Shown piece after piece: positions 1 to 6,360 of a stretch of 9,291 nucleotides of DNA. Numbering within the stretch: position 1 is the stretch's first letter; each line of letters opens with the position of its first letter. The notes below the pieces were generated by a model. The model was not told where the DNA came from. It made no database searches and saw only the letters and a list, made by a program, of their open reading frames with translations. Both the position numbers and the translations under genes were made by a program. Source of the stretch: an uncultured bacterium (lineage in GTDB: Bacteria; Actinomycetota; Coriobacteriia; Coriobacteriales; Coriobacteriaceae); the NCBI GenBank assembly GCA_905215725.1, contig CAJMRD010000084.1, positions 1 through 9,291 of the forward strand. Direction: 5' to 3'.

Positions 1-17
1 GCCCGTGGGTTATACCC

Positions 18-50
18 TAAGAGCAAACCACCCTTTTTAAGGGTGGTTCT
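18..50 (+). terminator. Terminator-like hairpin of an unseen upstream gene
   Basis: A perfect 10-bp stem (AACCACCCTT at 26-35, AAGGGTGGTT at 39-48) closes a 3-nt T loop and is followed by a loose T-rich stretch (CTGATTTT). A reading frame entering from the left edge ends in TAA at 18-20, eight bases upstream (Pro-Trp-Val-Ile-Pro-stop). The hairpin therefore probably ends transcription of the preceding gene. The T tract is imperfect, and the upstream gene cannot be identified from five codons. Confidence 0.6.
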
Positions 51-98
51 GATTTTCAAACAACCGTCTGCAATTCCCGTTTGAACCAGAGCTTTGCG

Positions 99-126
99 TT
101 CTGCCTATGGCCCTTACGGGTACAAT
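99..126 (+). promoter_or_regulatory. Possible promoter of the flippase-like gene
   Basis: TACAAT at 121-126 matches a -10 hexamer in 5 of 6 positions and lies 34 nt before the start codon of the next gene. The best -35 partner at legal spacing (TTCTGC, 99-104, 16 bp) is poor, so this is a weak call. A promoter is expected here because a terminator-like hairpin lies just upstream. Confidence 0.3.
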
Positions 127-159
127 ATCCAAGATATTTTGACTGTTAGAAGGAGTCTC

Positions 160-1467
160 ATGACGGAGTCCTCTCAGCATACGTCTAAGCCCCAGGTCGA
201 GGTTGAGGCCTCGGGCGGAGATGACAATAAGAGCGCACGCCGCGGCGCCATCTTTATCGGCGTCGTGCTGGTAGGTTATATCGTCTATCTGGTGGTAACC
301 GGGCAGATGGGGCAGTTCTGGGCCGCTATGTCGAGCGTCCAGGCGTCATGGCTCGTTGTCGCGTGTCTTTGCATGTTCATGTATCTGTTCTTTGGCATTG
401 TGGCCTATGCGATCGCCGTCTGGCTCGACCCATATTCACCCGTCGGCATCCGCGACCTGATCTCGGTCGAGGCGAGCGGCATCTTCTTTGGCAACCTGAC
501 GCCCATGATGATGGGCTCGACTCCCGCCCAGATCTACCGCCTGACCAAGGCGGGCCAAAATGTCGGCGAGGCTGGCGCCACGCAGTTCACGCGCTTTATC
601 GTGTATCAGTTTGGCCTCGTTGCCTGGGGCGCTATCCTACTGCTTGCTCGCATGCCGTTTTTTGCCGAGCGCTATGGCGACATGACGCTGCTGTGTGTCT
701 TTAGCTTTGGTGGGCACTGCTGCATCTTGCTGGGCATCTTCGCCGTCGCGCTCATGCCTAAGACCGTCACGCGCGTCGCCCATTGCATCATCAATTGGCT
801 TGAGCGCATTGGTGTCTCGGCCACTAAGATCGAGGGATGGCGCACGTTTGTCGATGGCGAGATCTACTCCTTCTCCGAGAAGTTCAAGCTTTCAGCTGAC
901 CACTTTTCGTCTATGCTGCTCACGGTGGTCATCACCATGCTGCAGCTCGCGTTTTTCTACCTCGTGCCGTATTTCCTGATGCTTGCCTTTGGCCACCATG
1001 AGGTCGACTTTTTCTCGGTCATGGCCGCGAGCGCCTTTGTCCAGCTGCTGAGCTCTGCGGTCCCCCTGCCCGGTGGAACTGGTGGCGCTGAGGGCGGCTT
1101 TGCATTGTTCTTGGGTCATTTCTTTGGGTCGGCTTCGACCGCCGGCTATCTGCTGTGGCGCCTCATTACGTTTATTGCGCCGACCATTTTGGCTGCGCCC
1201 CTGCTGGGCCTTAAGAGCGCCCACAACGAGAGCATCCATGCGCGCTGGGATCGCGTGATGCGCAAGCTCGGCCGCACGCCTCAGACGCCCTCTGCGCCCA
1301 CTAAGCCGCACCCCGCGAATGCTGTTACTGTTGATCCCAAGAAGCAGGCTCAGAAGGCTTCTGGGACCGCTAAGCCGGCTCATAAAGCCTATGTGCGCCA
1401 GACAGGCGATGGTATTCGCGTATCTCCGTCGGCACTCAATAAGAAGAAGCATCCCAAGTCGCAGTAG
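160..1467 (+). CDS. Flippase-like polytopic membrane protein (UPF0104 / MprF flippase-domain family)
   Basis: The product (435 aa) is an integral membrane protein with about eight hydrophobic segments (roughly residues 29-47, 64-87, 148-163, 175-198, 251-277, 284-302, 312-325, 329-350). Two family signatures are visible: GNLTPMMMGSTPAQ at 111-124, and PLPGGTGGAEGGF at 302-314, equivalent to the PxPGGxGGAEGGF motif of the stand-alone MprF-type flippase domain (TIGR00374). By family it probably moves a lipid or lipid-linked precursor across the membrane; the substrate is unknown. There is no aminoacyl-phosphatidylglycerol synthase domain, so it is not full-length MprF. The last ~75 residues form a basic, Pro/Lys/Ala-rich cytoplasmic-looking tail. 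The ATG at 160 was chosen because AGAAGGAG lies 5 nt upstream; an in-frame TTG at 94 has no comparable ribosome binding site. The gene stands alone, with the regulator gene 116 nt downstream. Confidence 0.85.
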   Translation: MTESSQHTSKPQVEVEASGGDDNKSARRGAIFIGVVLVGYIVYLVVTGQMGQFWAAMSSVQASWLVVACLCMFMYLFFGIVAYAIAVWLDPYSPVGIRDLISVEASGIFFGNLTPMMMGSTPAQIYRLTKAGQNVGEAGATQFTRFIVYQFGLVAWGAILLLARMPFFAERYGDMTLLCVFSFGGHCCILLGIFAVALMPKTVTRVAHCIINWLERIGVSATKIEGWRTFVDGEIYSFSEKFKLSADHFSSMLLTVVITMLQLAFFYLVPYFLMLAFGHHEVDFFSVMAASAFVQLLSSAVPLPGGTGGAEGGFALFLGHFFGSASTAGYLLWRLITFIAPTILAAPLLGLKSAHNESIHARWDRVMRKLGRTPQTPSAPTKPHPANAVTVDPKKQAQKASGTAKPAHKAYVRQTGDGIRVSPSALNKKKHPKSQ

Positions 1468-1516
1468 GGCAGTCGTGCGTTCTTCATGATGCGGGGCATA
1501 TTTGTGCTGTATGGGG

Positions 1517-1540
1517 GATAATCCTCTTACGTAGATTATC
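1517..1540. promoter_or_regulatory. 24-bp palindrome, candidate operator of the TetR-type regulator
   Basis: GATAATC at 1517-1523 and GATTATC at 1534-1540 are perfect inverted half-sites separated by 10 bp, with a TACGTA palindrome at 1528-1533 in the spacer. The site lies 43 nt before the regulator's ATG. TetR-family proteins commonly bind such palindromes and repress their own gene, so this is inferred to be the autoregulatory site. No convincing -35/-10 pair could be placed around it. Confidence 0.5.
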
Positions 1541-1583
1541 TCTCATCTGTTGATGAATGCTCGCATATCGAAGGGACACGCCC

Positions 1584-2195
1584 ATGGCAACCAGCAAACC
1601 GCGTCTTGATCGTCGCATCGTTCGCAGCCGTAATGCCATCCTTTCCGCTTTCGAGCGCCTGCTCATGGAAAAGCCGCTGGCAGACATTACGGTGAGTGCC
1701 ATCGCGCGCGAGGCCAATGTCGACCGCAAGACCTTTTACGTTCACTTTGGTACGGTTGACGGCCTGCTCGATGCCATTGCCGTCGATGTGGTGGAGATGA
1801 TTGTCGACTCGGTCGAGAAAACGCTTGCTTCAATGGACGGCGACACCAATGAGCGCGCTCTTGGCGCGGCGGCGACCTTCTTTAAAACCGTTAACGAGGC
1901 ACTGTGCAACAATTTGGTGCTCAATCGTCAGCTGATCGAGAACATTCCGCTCGATGATTTTATGGCTCGTCTTCGTGCGCCGCTCGAGCACGAGATTGCC
2001 GAGCGCGATCTGCTGCCCCAAGGTCTCAAGGACGAGATGTTCGACTACTATCTGGCGTTTTTGCTGTCGGGTATTATCGGTATCTATCGCACGTGGGCAT
2101 TGTCTGATGGCTCGGTTCCTATCGAGCGCGTCTCGGAGGTTGCCAACGACCTCACACTCAACGGCCTGTCGAGCCTGGAATCTCGCTTCGAATAG
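1584..2195 (+). CDS. TetR/AcrR-family transcriptional regulator
   Basis: The product (203 aa) has usual TetR-family length. Residues 9-64 form the DNA-binding domain: a first helix (RRIVRSRNAILSAFERLLM), then a helix-turn-helix covering about 32-55 that ends in the typical NVDRKTFYVHFGTVDGLL, where the common family pattern is GVSRGTFYRHFxxKxxLL. The C-terminal half is helical and ends in YYLAFLLSGIIGIYRTWALSD (residues 155-175), a pattern familiar from the TetR group in which Tyr/Phe-rich helices form the dimer and ligand pocket. The effector cannot be read from sequence. The ATG at 1584 is preferred over the in-frame ATG at 1557 because AAGGGA (1571-1576) lies 7 nt upstream. Likely targets are its own promoter (palindrome 1517-1540) and possibly the convergent radical SAM gene. 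The nearby flippase-like gene is a second possibility. Confidence 0.9.
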   Translation: MATSKPRLDRRIVRSRNAILSAFERLLMEKPLADITVSAIAREANVDRKTFYVHFGTVDGLLDAIAVDVVEMIVDSVEKTLASMDGDTNERALGAAATFFKTVNEALCNNLVLNRQLIENIPLDDFMARLRAPLEHEIAERDLLPQGLKDEMFDYYLAFLLSGIIGIYRTWALSDGSVPIERVSEVANDLTLNGLSSLESRFE

Positions 2196-2219
2196 CATCG
2201 ATAATTCAACAACTTAAAG

Positions 2220-2287
2220 AAGTTGCGGTGGAATAGGGATCGTTTGGTTATTGGAAGGCCGATCTAGTCCCTATTTCACCGCAACTT
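2220..2287. repeat. Palindromic element with 20-bp arms (dispersed repeat candidate)
   Basis: The arms at 2220-2239 (AAGTTGCGGTGGAATAGGGA) and 2268-2287 are inverted copies with one difference in 20, which as RNA would still be a G-U pair; the loop is 28 nt. Extended by one base on its outer side, the right arm recurs exactly over 21 nt at 3948-3968. It lies between the stop codons of two convergent genes, as REP-like intergenic palindromes often do. It could help end or protect the regulator's mRNA, but no T tract follows directly. It encodes no protein. Confidence 0.75.
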
Positions 2288-2308
2288 AGTAAAACTGTTT
2301 TGATGGTA

Positions 2309-2351
2309 AGGCGGAGCAGCCTCGAAGATGAGCCTCGAGACTGCTCCGCTT
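2309..2351. terminator. Bidirectional terminator-like hairpin between convergent genes
   Basis: GCGGAGCAG (2311-2319) pairs with CTGCTCCGC (2341-2349). After one mismatch the stem continues as CTCGA (2321-2325) with TCGAG (2335-2339), leaving a 9-nt loop. The + strand side continues TTCATTTCT; the - strand side continues CTTACCATCAAAACAG. The hairpin lies 31 nt beyond the stop codon of the radical SAM gene and 113 nt beyond that of the regulator, so it most likely serves the radical SAM transcript and may catch read-through from the left. The U tracts are imperfect. Confidence 0.65.
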
Positions 2352-2382
2352 CATTTCTGAGCGTTTGTCGTGTAGAACAGCA

Positions 2383-3816
2383 TTAATCGCCGTTTTTGAG
2401 CGTGCGGCCCTGCTTTTCGAACTTGTGCATGTCGCTATCGGCCATACCCTGTGACTTATCCTCGTGACGCTTGGCGTATAGCGGATCGTCGGAGTCGTTC
2501 CAGATGCGGTCGGCGACAGGTGACCATGCCTCGGCGGCAGCCTGGGTCTTTTCGCGCAGCTGCTCGGGTGACTCCTTCTCGATAAGATCGGTGCTCATTG
2601 CGCCACTCTCGGCAACCATTTTGGGTAGCACGTCGGGATTCTCGAGCATGGGGCATGGTTTGAGGTAGTTGTCGTTGAACGGCATGTTCTCGTAGTACTT
2701 CATAAAGAGGGGAGAGCGCAGCGCGTCGAGTAAGCTCACATCGTGGATGTTGGCGTTTGAGTAGTGGATGAACACGCACGGCTCCACGTCTCCGGCGGCG
2801 TTGATGTGCAGGTAGCGGCGGCCGCCGGCGATACATCCGCCTACAAACTCGCCGTCGTTTTGGAAGTCGAGCGTAAACAGCGGCTTCTTCTCACGCATTT
2901 CGCGGATAAAGTGATACATGTGCTCGCGCTGCTCGGGCGTGGGCATGAGCTCGGGGGTTGCATTGCGGCCAACCGGCATAAAGTGGAAGTACCAGCAGAA
3001 GAGTGCTCCCTCGTCGATCATCCAGTCCATGTTCTCCTCGGTAGCAACCGTATCGGCATTGGCGCTGGTCCAACAGGTGGAGATACCAAATGGCAAGTCG
3101 CGCTCGCGCAGGAGTTTCATGGCGTGCTCGATCTTTGCGTAGGTACCCTCGCCGCGACGGGCGTCGGTGGTGTGCTCATTGCCCTCGGCGCTGATGGCGG
3201 GGACAAAATTACCTACGCGAATCATATCGTCGCAGAAGGCCTCGTCGATCAGCGTGGAGTTGGTAAAGCAGGGAAACACGCAGTCCTGATGTTTTTCGCA
3301 AATTCTGATCAGGTCGTGCTTGCGGACGAGCGGCTCGCCGCCGGTATAGATGTAGATATGCGTACCGAGCTCTTTGCCCTGCGTAACGATAGAGTCGATG
3401 TCTTCGAACGAGAGATTCTGCTTGTAGCCGTACTCGGCGGCCCAGCAGCCCGTGCAATGCAGGTTGCAGGCGCTCGTGGGATCGAGCAGGATGGCCCACG
3501 GAACGTTGCACTGGTACTTTTCGCGGTTCTTTTCCTGCTCTGGCCAAGCAAGCAGGTTGGCGTCGACAATGAGGGTCTTAAGCAGTTTGGTTCGCATCTG
3601 GGGATTAAGGCTGAACACACGCATGATTAGGTCATACCAATTGCCGTGGCTCTTGATGACATTGGTGAATGCCTCGCGCTGTACGGGAAATACGCGATTG
3701 GGGACCAGCTTGTTCACGAGGTCCATGATTTTGTCGATGTTTTCTTGCGGGTTGTCGTCGAGATAATCGATGAGCTTGTTGAGCGCTGCACGCTCTGCTG
3801 ACTGTGTAAGCGACAT
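2383..3816 (-). CDS. Radical SAM protein with C-terminal SPASM/twitch-like cysteines, function unknown
   Basis: The product (477 aa) has a helical N-terminal region (1-100), then the radical SAM core opened by CNLHCTGC (Cys117, Cys121, Cys124), which binds the 4Fe-4S cluster that cleaves S-adenosylmethionine. The SAM-contacting GGEP follows at 159-162. Cys328, Cys347 (in INAAGDVEPC) and Cys388 resemble the ligands of an auxiliary cluster in SPASM/twitch proteins. I recall close relatives in anaerobic Firmicutes and Coriobacteriia with the same PWAILLDPTSACNLHCTGCW stretch; their substrate is not known to me. No peptide precursor gene adjoins it, so a RiPP maturase role is unsupported. The ATG at 3816 follows GAAAGGAT with good spacing. 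It is convergent with the TetR-type regulator, which may control it. The end (about 440-477) is charged and looks disordered. Confidence 0.88.
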   Translation of the reverse strand: MSLTQSAERAALNKLIDYLDDNPQENIDKIMDLVNKLVPNRVFPVQREAFTNVIKSHGNWYDLIMRVFSLNPQMRTKLLKTLIVDANLLAWPEQEKNREKYQCNVPWAILLDPTSACNLHCTGCWAAEYGYKQNLSFEDIDSIVTQGKELGTHIYIYTGGEPLVRKHDLIRICEKHQDCVFPCFTNSTLIDEAFCDDMIRVGNFVPAISAEGNEHTTDARRGEGTYAKIEHAMKLLRERDLPFGISTCWTSANADTVATEENMDWMIDEGALFCWYFHFMPVGRNATPELMPTPEQREHMYHFIREMREKKPLFTLDFQNDGEFVGGCIAGGRRYLHINAAGDVEPCVFIHYSNANIHDVSLLDALRSPLFMKYYENMPFNDNYLKPCPMLENPDVLPKMVAESGAMSTDLIEKESPEQLREKTQAAAEAWSPVADRIWNDSDDPLYAKRHEDKSQGMADSDMHKFEKQGRTLKNGD

Positions 3817-3848
3817 GGGTATATCCTTTCACGTGTGCTTACTGTGTG

Positions 3849-3880
3849 ATAATACCCACTTGTGGATTAAACGAAGTCTA
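3849..3880 (-). promoter_or_regulatory. Possible promoter of the radical SAM gene
   Basis: Read on the - strand, TATTAT (3849-3854) is a good -10 hexamer 32 nt before the start codon. The nearest -35-like hexamer, TAGACT (3875-3880), is 20 bp away, which is long. A short palindrome (CCAC-TT-GTGG, 3856-3865) sits in the spacer and could be an operator. The surrounding 3840-3925 stretch is the most AT-rich part of the window, as expected for a promoter region. Confidence 0.4.
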
Positions 3881-3947
3881 AAAATTTGTAATGTGTCTAT
3901 TCAACGAATCAATTTAATTTGGGGTGAAGCGTTATACCTTACGCTCT

Positions 3948-3968
3948 CTAAGTTGCGGTGAAATAGGG
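3948..3968 (+). repeat. Half copy of the palindromic element
   Basis: These 21 bases are identical to the complement of 2269-2289, the right arm of the palindromic element plus its flank. The partner arm that would make a hairpin is absent from the following sequence. A weak resemblance to the loop continues for about 10 bases (GGGTCAGATAGG here, GGGACTAGATCGG in the complete copy). The half copy lies 36 nt beyond the stop codon of the high-GC operon, just where base composition changes. The rest of the 3817-4004 gap holds the radical SAM promoter region and no gene or clear terminator. Confidence 0.75.
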
Positions 3969-4004
3969 TCAGATAGGGGGCGCGGACGATTTCTTGGCCC
4001 GTGC

Positions 4005-5315
4005 CTAGGCGTGTCCATTGGAATCCTCCGATGCGCCTTCGCGCGCTCGCATGACCTCGATACCATGCGAGCGTGCGAACTCGACGAGCTCTGCGTTGCG
4101 GGCGTTTATGGTGCCGAAGGCGGTGGGGCACACGATAAGACGCACGCAGTGGACGAGGAGCTCTTTGGCGCGGGCTATGGTTTTATCCCCGATCGGCTCG
4201 AAGGCGCGCTCGGCCACGCATTCCGTCGCCAGGTCGCGCGCGAGCTCGCAGTCGATGTCCCCTTCGTGCAGAACGCCCGCGTAGAACGCCTTGCCCTGCC
4301 GGATGAGCTGGCGAAACACAGCCGACCCCGTACCTGCGCCGGCGATGACGAACGTGTGCGCATCGCCGTGTGGGCGCCCAATTTCCACGCTGCCGAAGCG
4401 CTCGTTGAAGGTGCCATGTTGAAGGCCGTAGAGCTCGCCAATCGTCTCGCGCGTGAATATGTCCTCGGGTGCGCCGGCGCGGAAGACCCGGCCGTCCTTC
4501 ACGCAAATCACCTTGTCGGCGCTTTTCTGCGCGAGCTCGAGTTCGTGGATGGACATGATGACAGCCACATTCCGCGATTTCGCAAGGTGGCGAAGTATTC
4601 GCAGCAGGTCGATCTGGTAGCGGATATCGAGATACGACGTGGGCTCGTCGAGCACGAGCACACGCGGATCCTGCGCGATGGCGCGTGCGAGCATGACGCG
4701 CTGGCGTTGCCCGTCGCTTATCTGCATGAAGTCGCACTCGGCGAGCTCTTCCACATGTGCGGTTTTCATGGCCTCATCGACCCGACTATGGTCGTCGGGC
4801 GAGAGTGTGCCCATTCGCCCGGTGTAGGGATGCCTTCCCGCCTCTACGATATCGCGGCAGGTGAGGAGCTCGGTCCGGGGGCGATCTGTCAGCATAACGG
4901 CAAGGTTCCTTGCGAACTCCGCCGTCTTCCATCGGGAAATCTCCCGCCCGTCGAGCTCGACCGCGCCGGCAAGCGGTGCCAGATGGCGTGTGATGGTTTT
5001 CAAGATGGTCGACTTGCCCGAGCCGTTCGGCCCGATGAGCGCCACGACGTCGCCCGCGCGAACCTCCAGATCGACGCCTTCGACTACGACCTTCTTGTCG
5101 TAGCCCGCCGACAGGTCGCTTATGCGGAAAAGCGGCGCTCCGTCAGCCTGCGTTTCGACCGGGGTTTCGAGGTTCGACTCCGCTCGGAGGAGGCGTTCCG
5201 CGCGCAGTTCCGCACGAGCCGAGAGTGCCTTCTGGCGCTTTCGTGCGAGCTCAGGACTGTCTAAGCATGGAATGTCCCTTCCGAGCGTTTTGGGCCGCGG
5301 CACGAATTCCCCCAT
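4005..5315 (-). CDS. FecE-type ABC transporter ATPase with extra N- and C-terminal regions
   Basis: The product (436 aa) is much longer than the usual ~255 aa of FecE/BtuD-like ATPases that drive iron-siderophore, haem or cobalamin import. The nucleotide-binding domain spans about 62-305: Walker A GPNGSGKST (95-103), signature ISDGQRQR (199-206, in place of LSGGQ), Walker B VLVLDEPTS (219-227) and H-loop His257. The usual Q-loop glutamine appears replaced by Thr143 (LAVMLTDR). Residues 1-60 are a charged extension. Residues 312-422 form a separate alpha/beta-looking domain opening FVIAGAGTGSAVF, reminiscent of a Rossmann-type nucleotide-binding loop; I recall similar extensions in clostridial relatives but no assigned function. 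The ATG directly follows the permease TAG in the same frame, and no ATG, GTG or TTG occurs between codon 6 and the ATPase domain, so the extension is probably translated. It is the last gene of the operon. Confidence 0.88.
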   Translation of the reverse strand: MGEFVPRPKTLGRDIPCLDSPELARKRQKALSARAELRAERLLRAESNLETPVETQADGAPLFRISDLSAGYDKKVVVEGVDLEVRAGDVVALIGPNGSGKSTILKTITRHLAPLAGAVELDGREISRWKTAEFARNLAVMLTDRPRTELLTCRDIVEAGRHPYTGRMGTLSPDDHSRVDEAMKTAHVEELAECDFMQISDGQRQRVMLARAIAQDPRVLVLDEPTSYLDIRYQIDLLRILRHLAKSRNVAVIMSIHELELAQKSADKVICVKDGRVFRAGAPEDIFTRETIGELYGLQHGTFNERFGSVEIGRPHGDAHTFVIAGAGTGSAVFRQLIRQGKAFYAGVLHEGDIDCELARDLATECVAERAFEPIGDKTIARAKELLVHCVRLIVCPTAFGTINARNAELVEFARSHGIEVMRAREGASEDSNGHA

Positions 5316-6356
5316 CTACCTCACCCGCTTCTTCAACATGAGCGCGATAACCACCGGCGCGCCGAAGATGGCGGTGACGGCGCTGATGGAAAGCTCGACG
5401 GGAGAGAACAGCGTGCGCGCGATCAAATCGCAACCCGCGCAGAAGATGGCGCCTCCCAAGAAGCACGCAGGAATCACGCGGATGGGCTTCGACGACTTCA
5501 GCGCCGACTTCACGAGATGCGGAACCGCGATGCCTACGAACGACACCGGACCAGCGAACGCGGTCACGCAGGCGGAGAGCATGCTCGCTAGAAGGACGAG
5601 CACCACGCGGAAGCGTGCGACGTTCACGCCGACGCTTTTCGCGTAGGCTTCTCCCAGCTGGAAGGCGGAAAGGGGCTTCGATATCGCGAATACGCATGCG
5701 CTCACGGTGATCACCACGACCGCGATGACCGCGATGTCGTCCCAGCTCGAACCCGAGAAGCTACCCAAAGACCAGTTGTGCAGGTTCACGATGGACTGGT
5801 CGTCGGCGAAGGCGATGAGAAAGTTCGTCGCCGCCGAGCAGATGTATCCCACCATGATGCCCGCCACGATGAGCATGGCCATGGAACTTATGCGCCGTGC
5901 GATGAGGAGCACGAAGCCGATGGTGATAAGCGATCCCAGAAACGCTGCGGCCACCATGGCCGGCGAGGACATGGCCTGGTTCGCGCCCAGAAGCACGATC
6001 ATCGTAAGCGCGACGACGAACTTTGCGCCCGAGGAGACGCCCAAGATGAACGGGTCGGCGATGGGGTTGTTGAAAAACGTCTGCAGCAGGAACCCGGAGA
6101 GCGAAAGTGCCCCGCCGAGAAGCACGGCTGAAAGCACGCGCGGCAGGCGAATCTCCCAGATGACTTGGCTTTCCATGGAATTGGCCGCGCCGCCCGAAAG
6201 GATGCCGGGGATGTGGTCTGCGGGCACGAGCACGCTCCCGATGCACAGGTTGGCCCCGACGAGCACGATGAGGACAACAGCGAGCAGCGCCGTCACGACG
6301 CGACACCGCGCGGCGCGCCCCGATTCGTCGTATGTCATGGAAAGCCGGCTTCTCAT
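5316..6356 (-). CDS. FecCD/BtuC-family ABC transporter permease
   Basis: The product (346 aa) has normal length for this family of metal-chelate importers and about ten hydrophobic segments. Signatures are RLPRVLSAVLLGGALSLSG (70-88), NNPIADPFILGVSSGA (96-111) and GPVSFVGIAVPHLVK (269-283), the last corresponding to the cytoplasmic coupling region that contacts the ATPase. It would form the membrane channel, probably as a homodimer because only one permease gene is present. The ATG at 6356 lies 4 nt beyond the stop codon of the substrate-binding protein gene, which suggests translational coupling. An in-frame TTG at 6368 would give four more residues, and an ATG at 6338 six fewer than the chosen start. 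The transported ligand cannot be read from the permease alone. The next gene starts at the base after its TAG. Confidence 0.9.
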   Translation of the reverse strand: MRSRLSMTYDESGRAARCRVVTALLAVVLIVLVGANLCIGSVLVPADHIPGILSGGAANSMESQVIWEIRLPRVLSAVLLGGALSLSGFLLQTFFNNPIADPFILGVSSGAKFVVALTMIVLLGANQAMSSPAMVAAAFLGSLITIGFVLLIARRISSMAMLIVAGIMVGYICSAATNFLIAFADDQSIVNLHNWSLGSFSGSSWDDIAVIAVVVITVSACVFAISKPLSAFQLGEAYAKSVGVNVARFRVVLVLLASMLSACVTAFAGPVSFVGIAVPHLVKSALKSSKPIRVIPACFLGGAIFCAGCDLIARTLFSPVELSISAVTAIFGAPVVIALMLKKRVR

Positions 6357-6360
6357 GACG

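Noticed and set aside
7..17. Small hairpin GGGT-TAT-ACCC near the left edge as a tRNA 3' end
   Set aside because: There is no GGTTCRA T-loop sequence, no acceptor stem and no properly placed CCA; the bases fit the last codons of a protein gene ending at 20.
94..159. TTG start adding 22 residues to the flippase-like protein
   Set aside because: No ribosome binding site precedes it, it overlaps the likely promoter, and the ATG at 160 has AGAAGGAG at good spacing.
2764..3630. + strand open frame (288 codons) opposite the radical SAM gene
   Set aside because: The opposite strand encodes the CxxxCxxC and GGEP motifs with a good start site; this frame has no family resemblance.
2220..3968. The repeats flanking the radical SAM gene as attachment sites of an integrated element
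   Set aside because: The repeated core is part of a palindrome, not a simple direct repeat, and there is no integrase or GC difference in the enclosed gene. A dispersed palindrome is the simpler explanation.
3924..5264. Long + strand open frame (446 codons) opposite the ABC ATPase gene
   Set aside because: It is the complement of a gene with complete Walker and signature motifs; the translated product shows no recognisable domain or ribosome binding site. High GC commonly leaves such antisense frames open.
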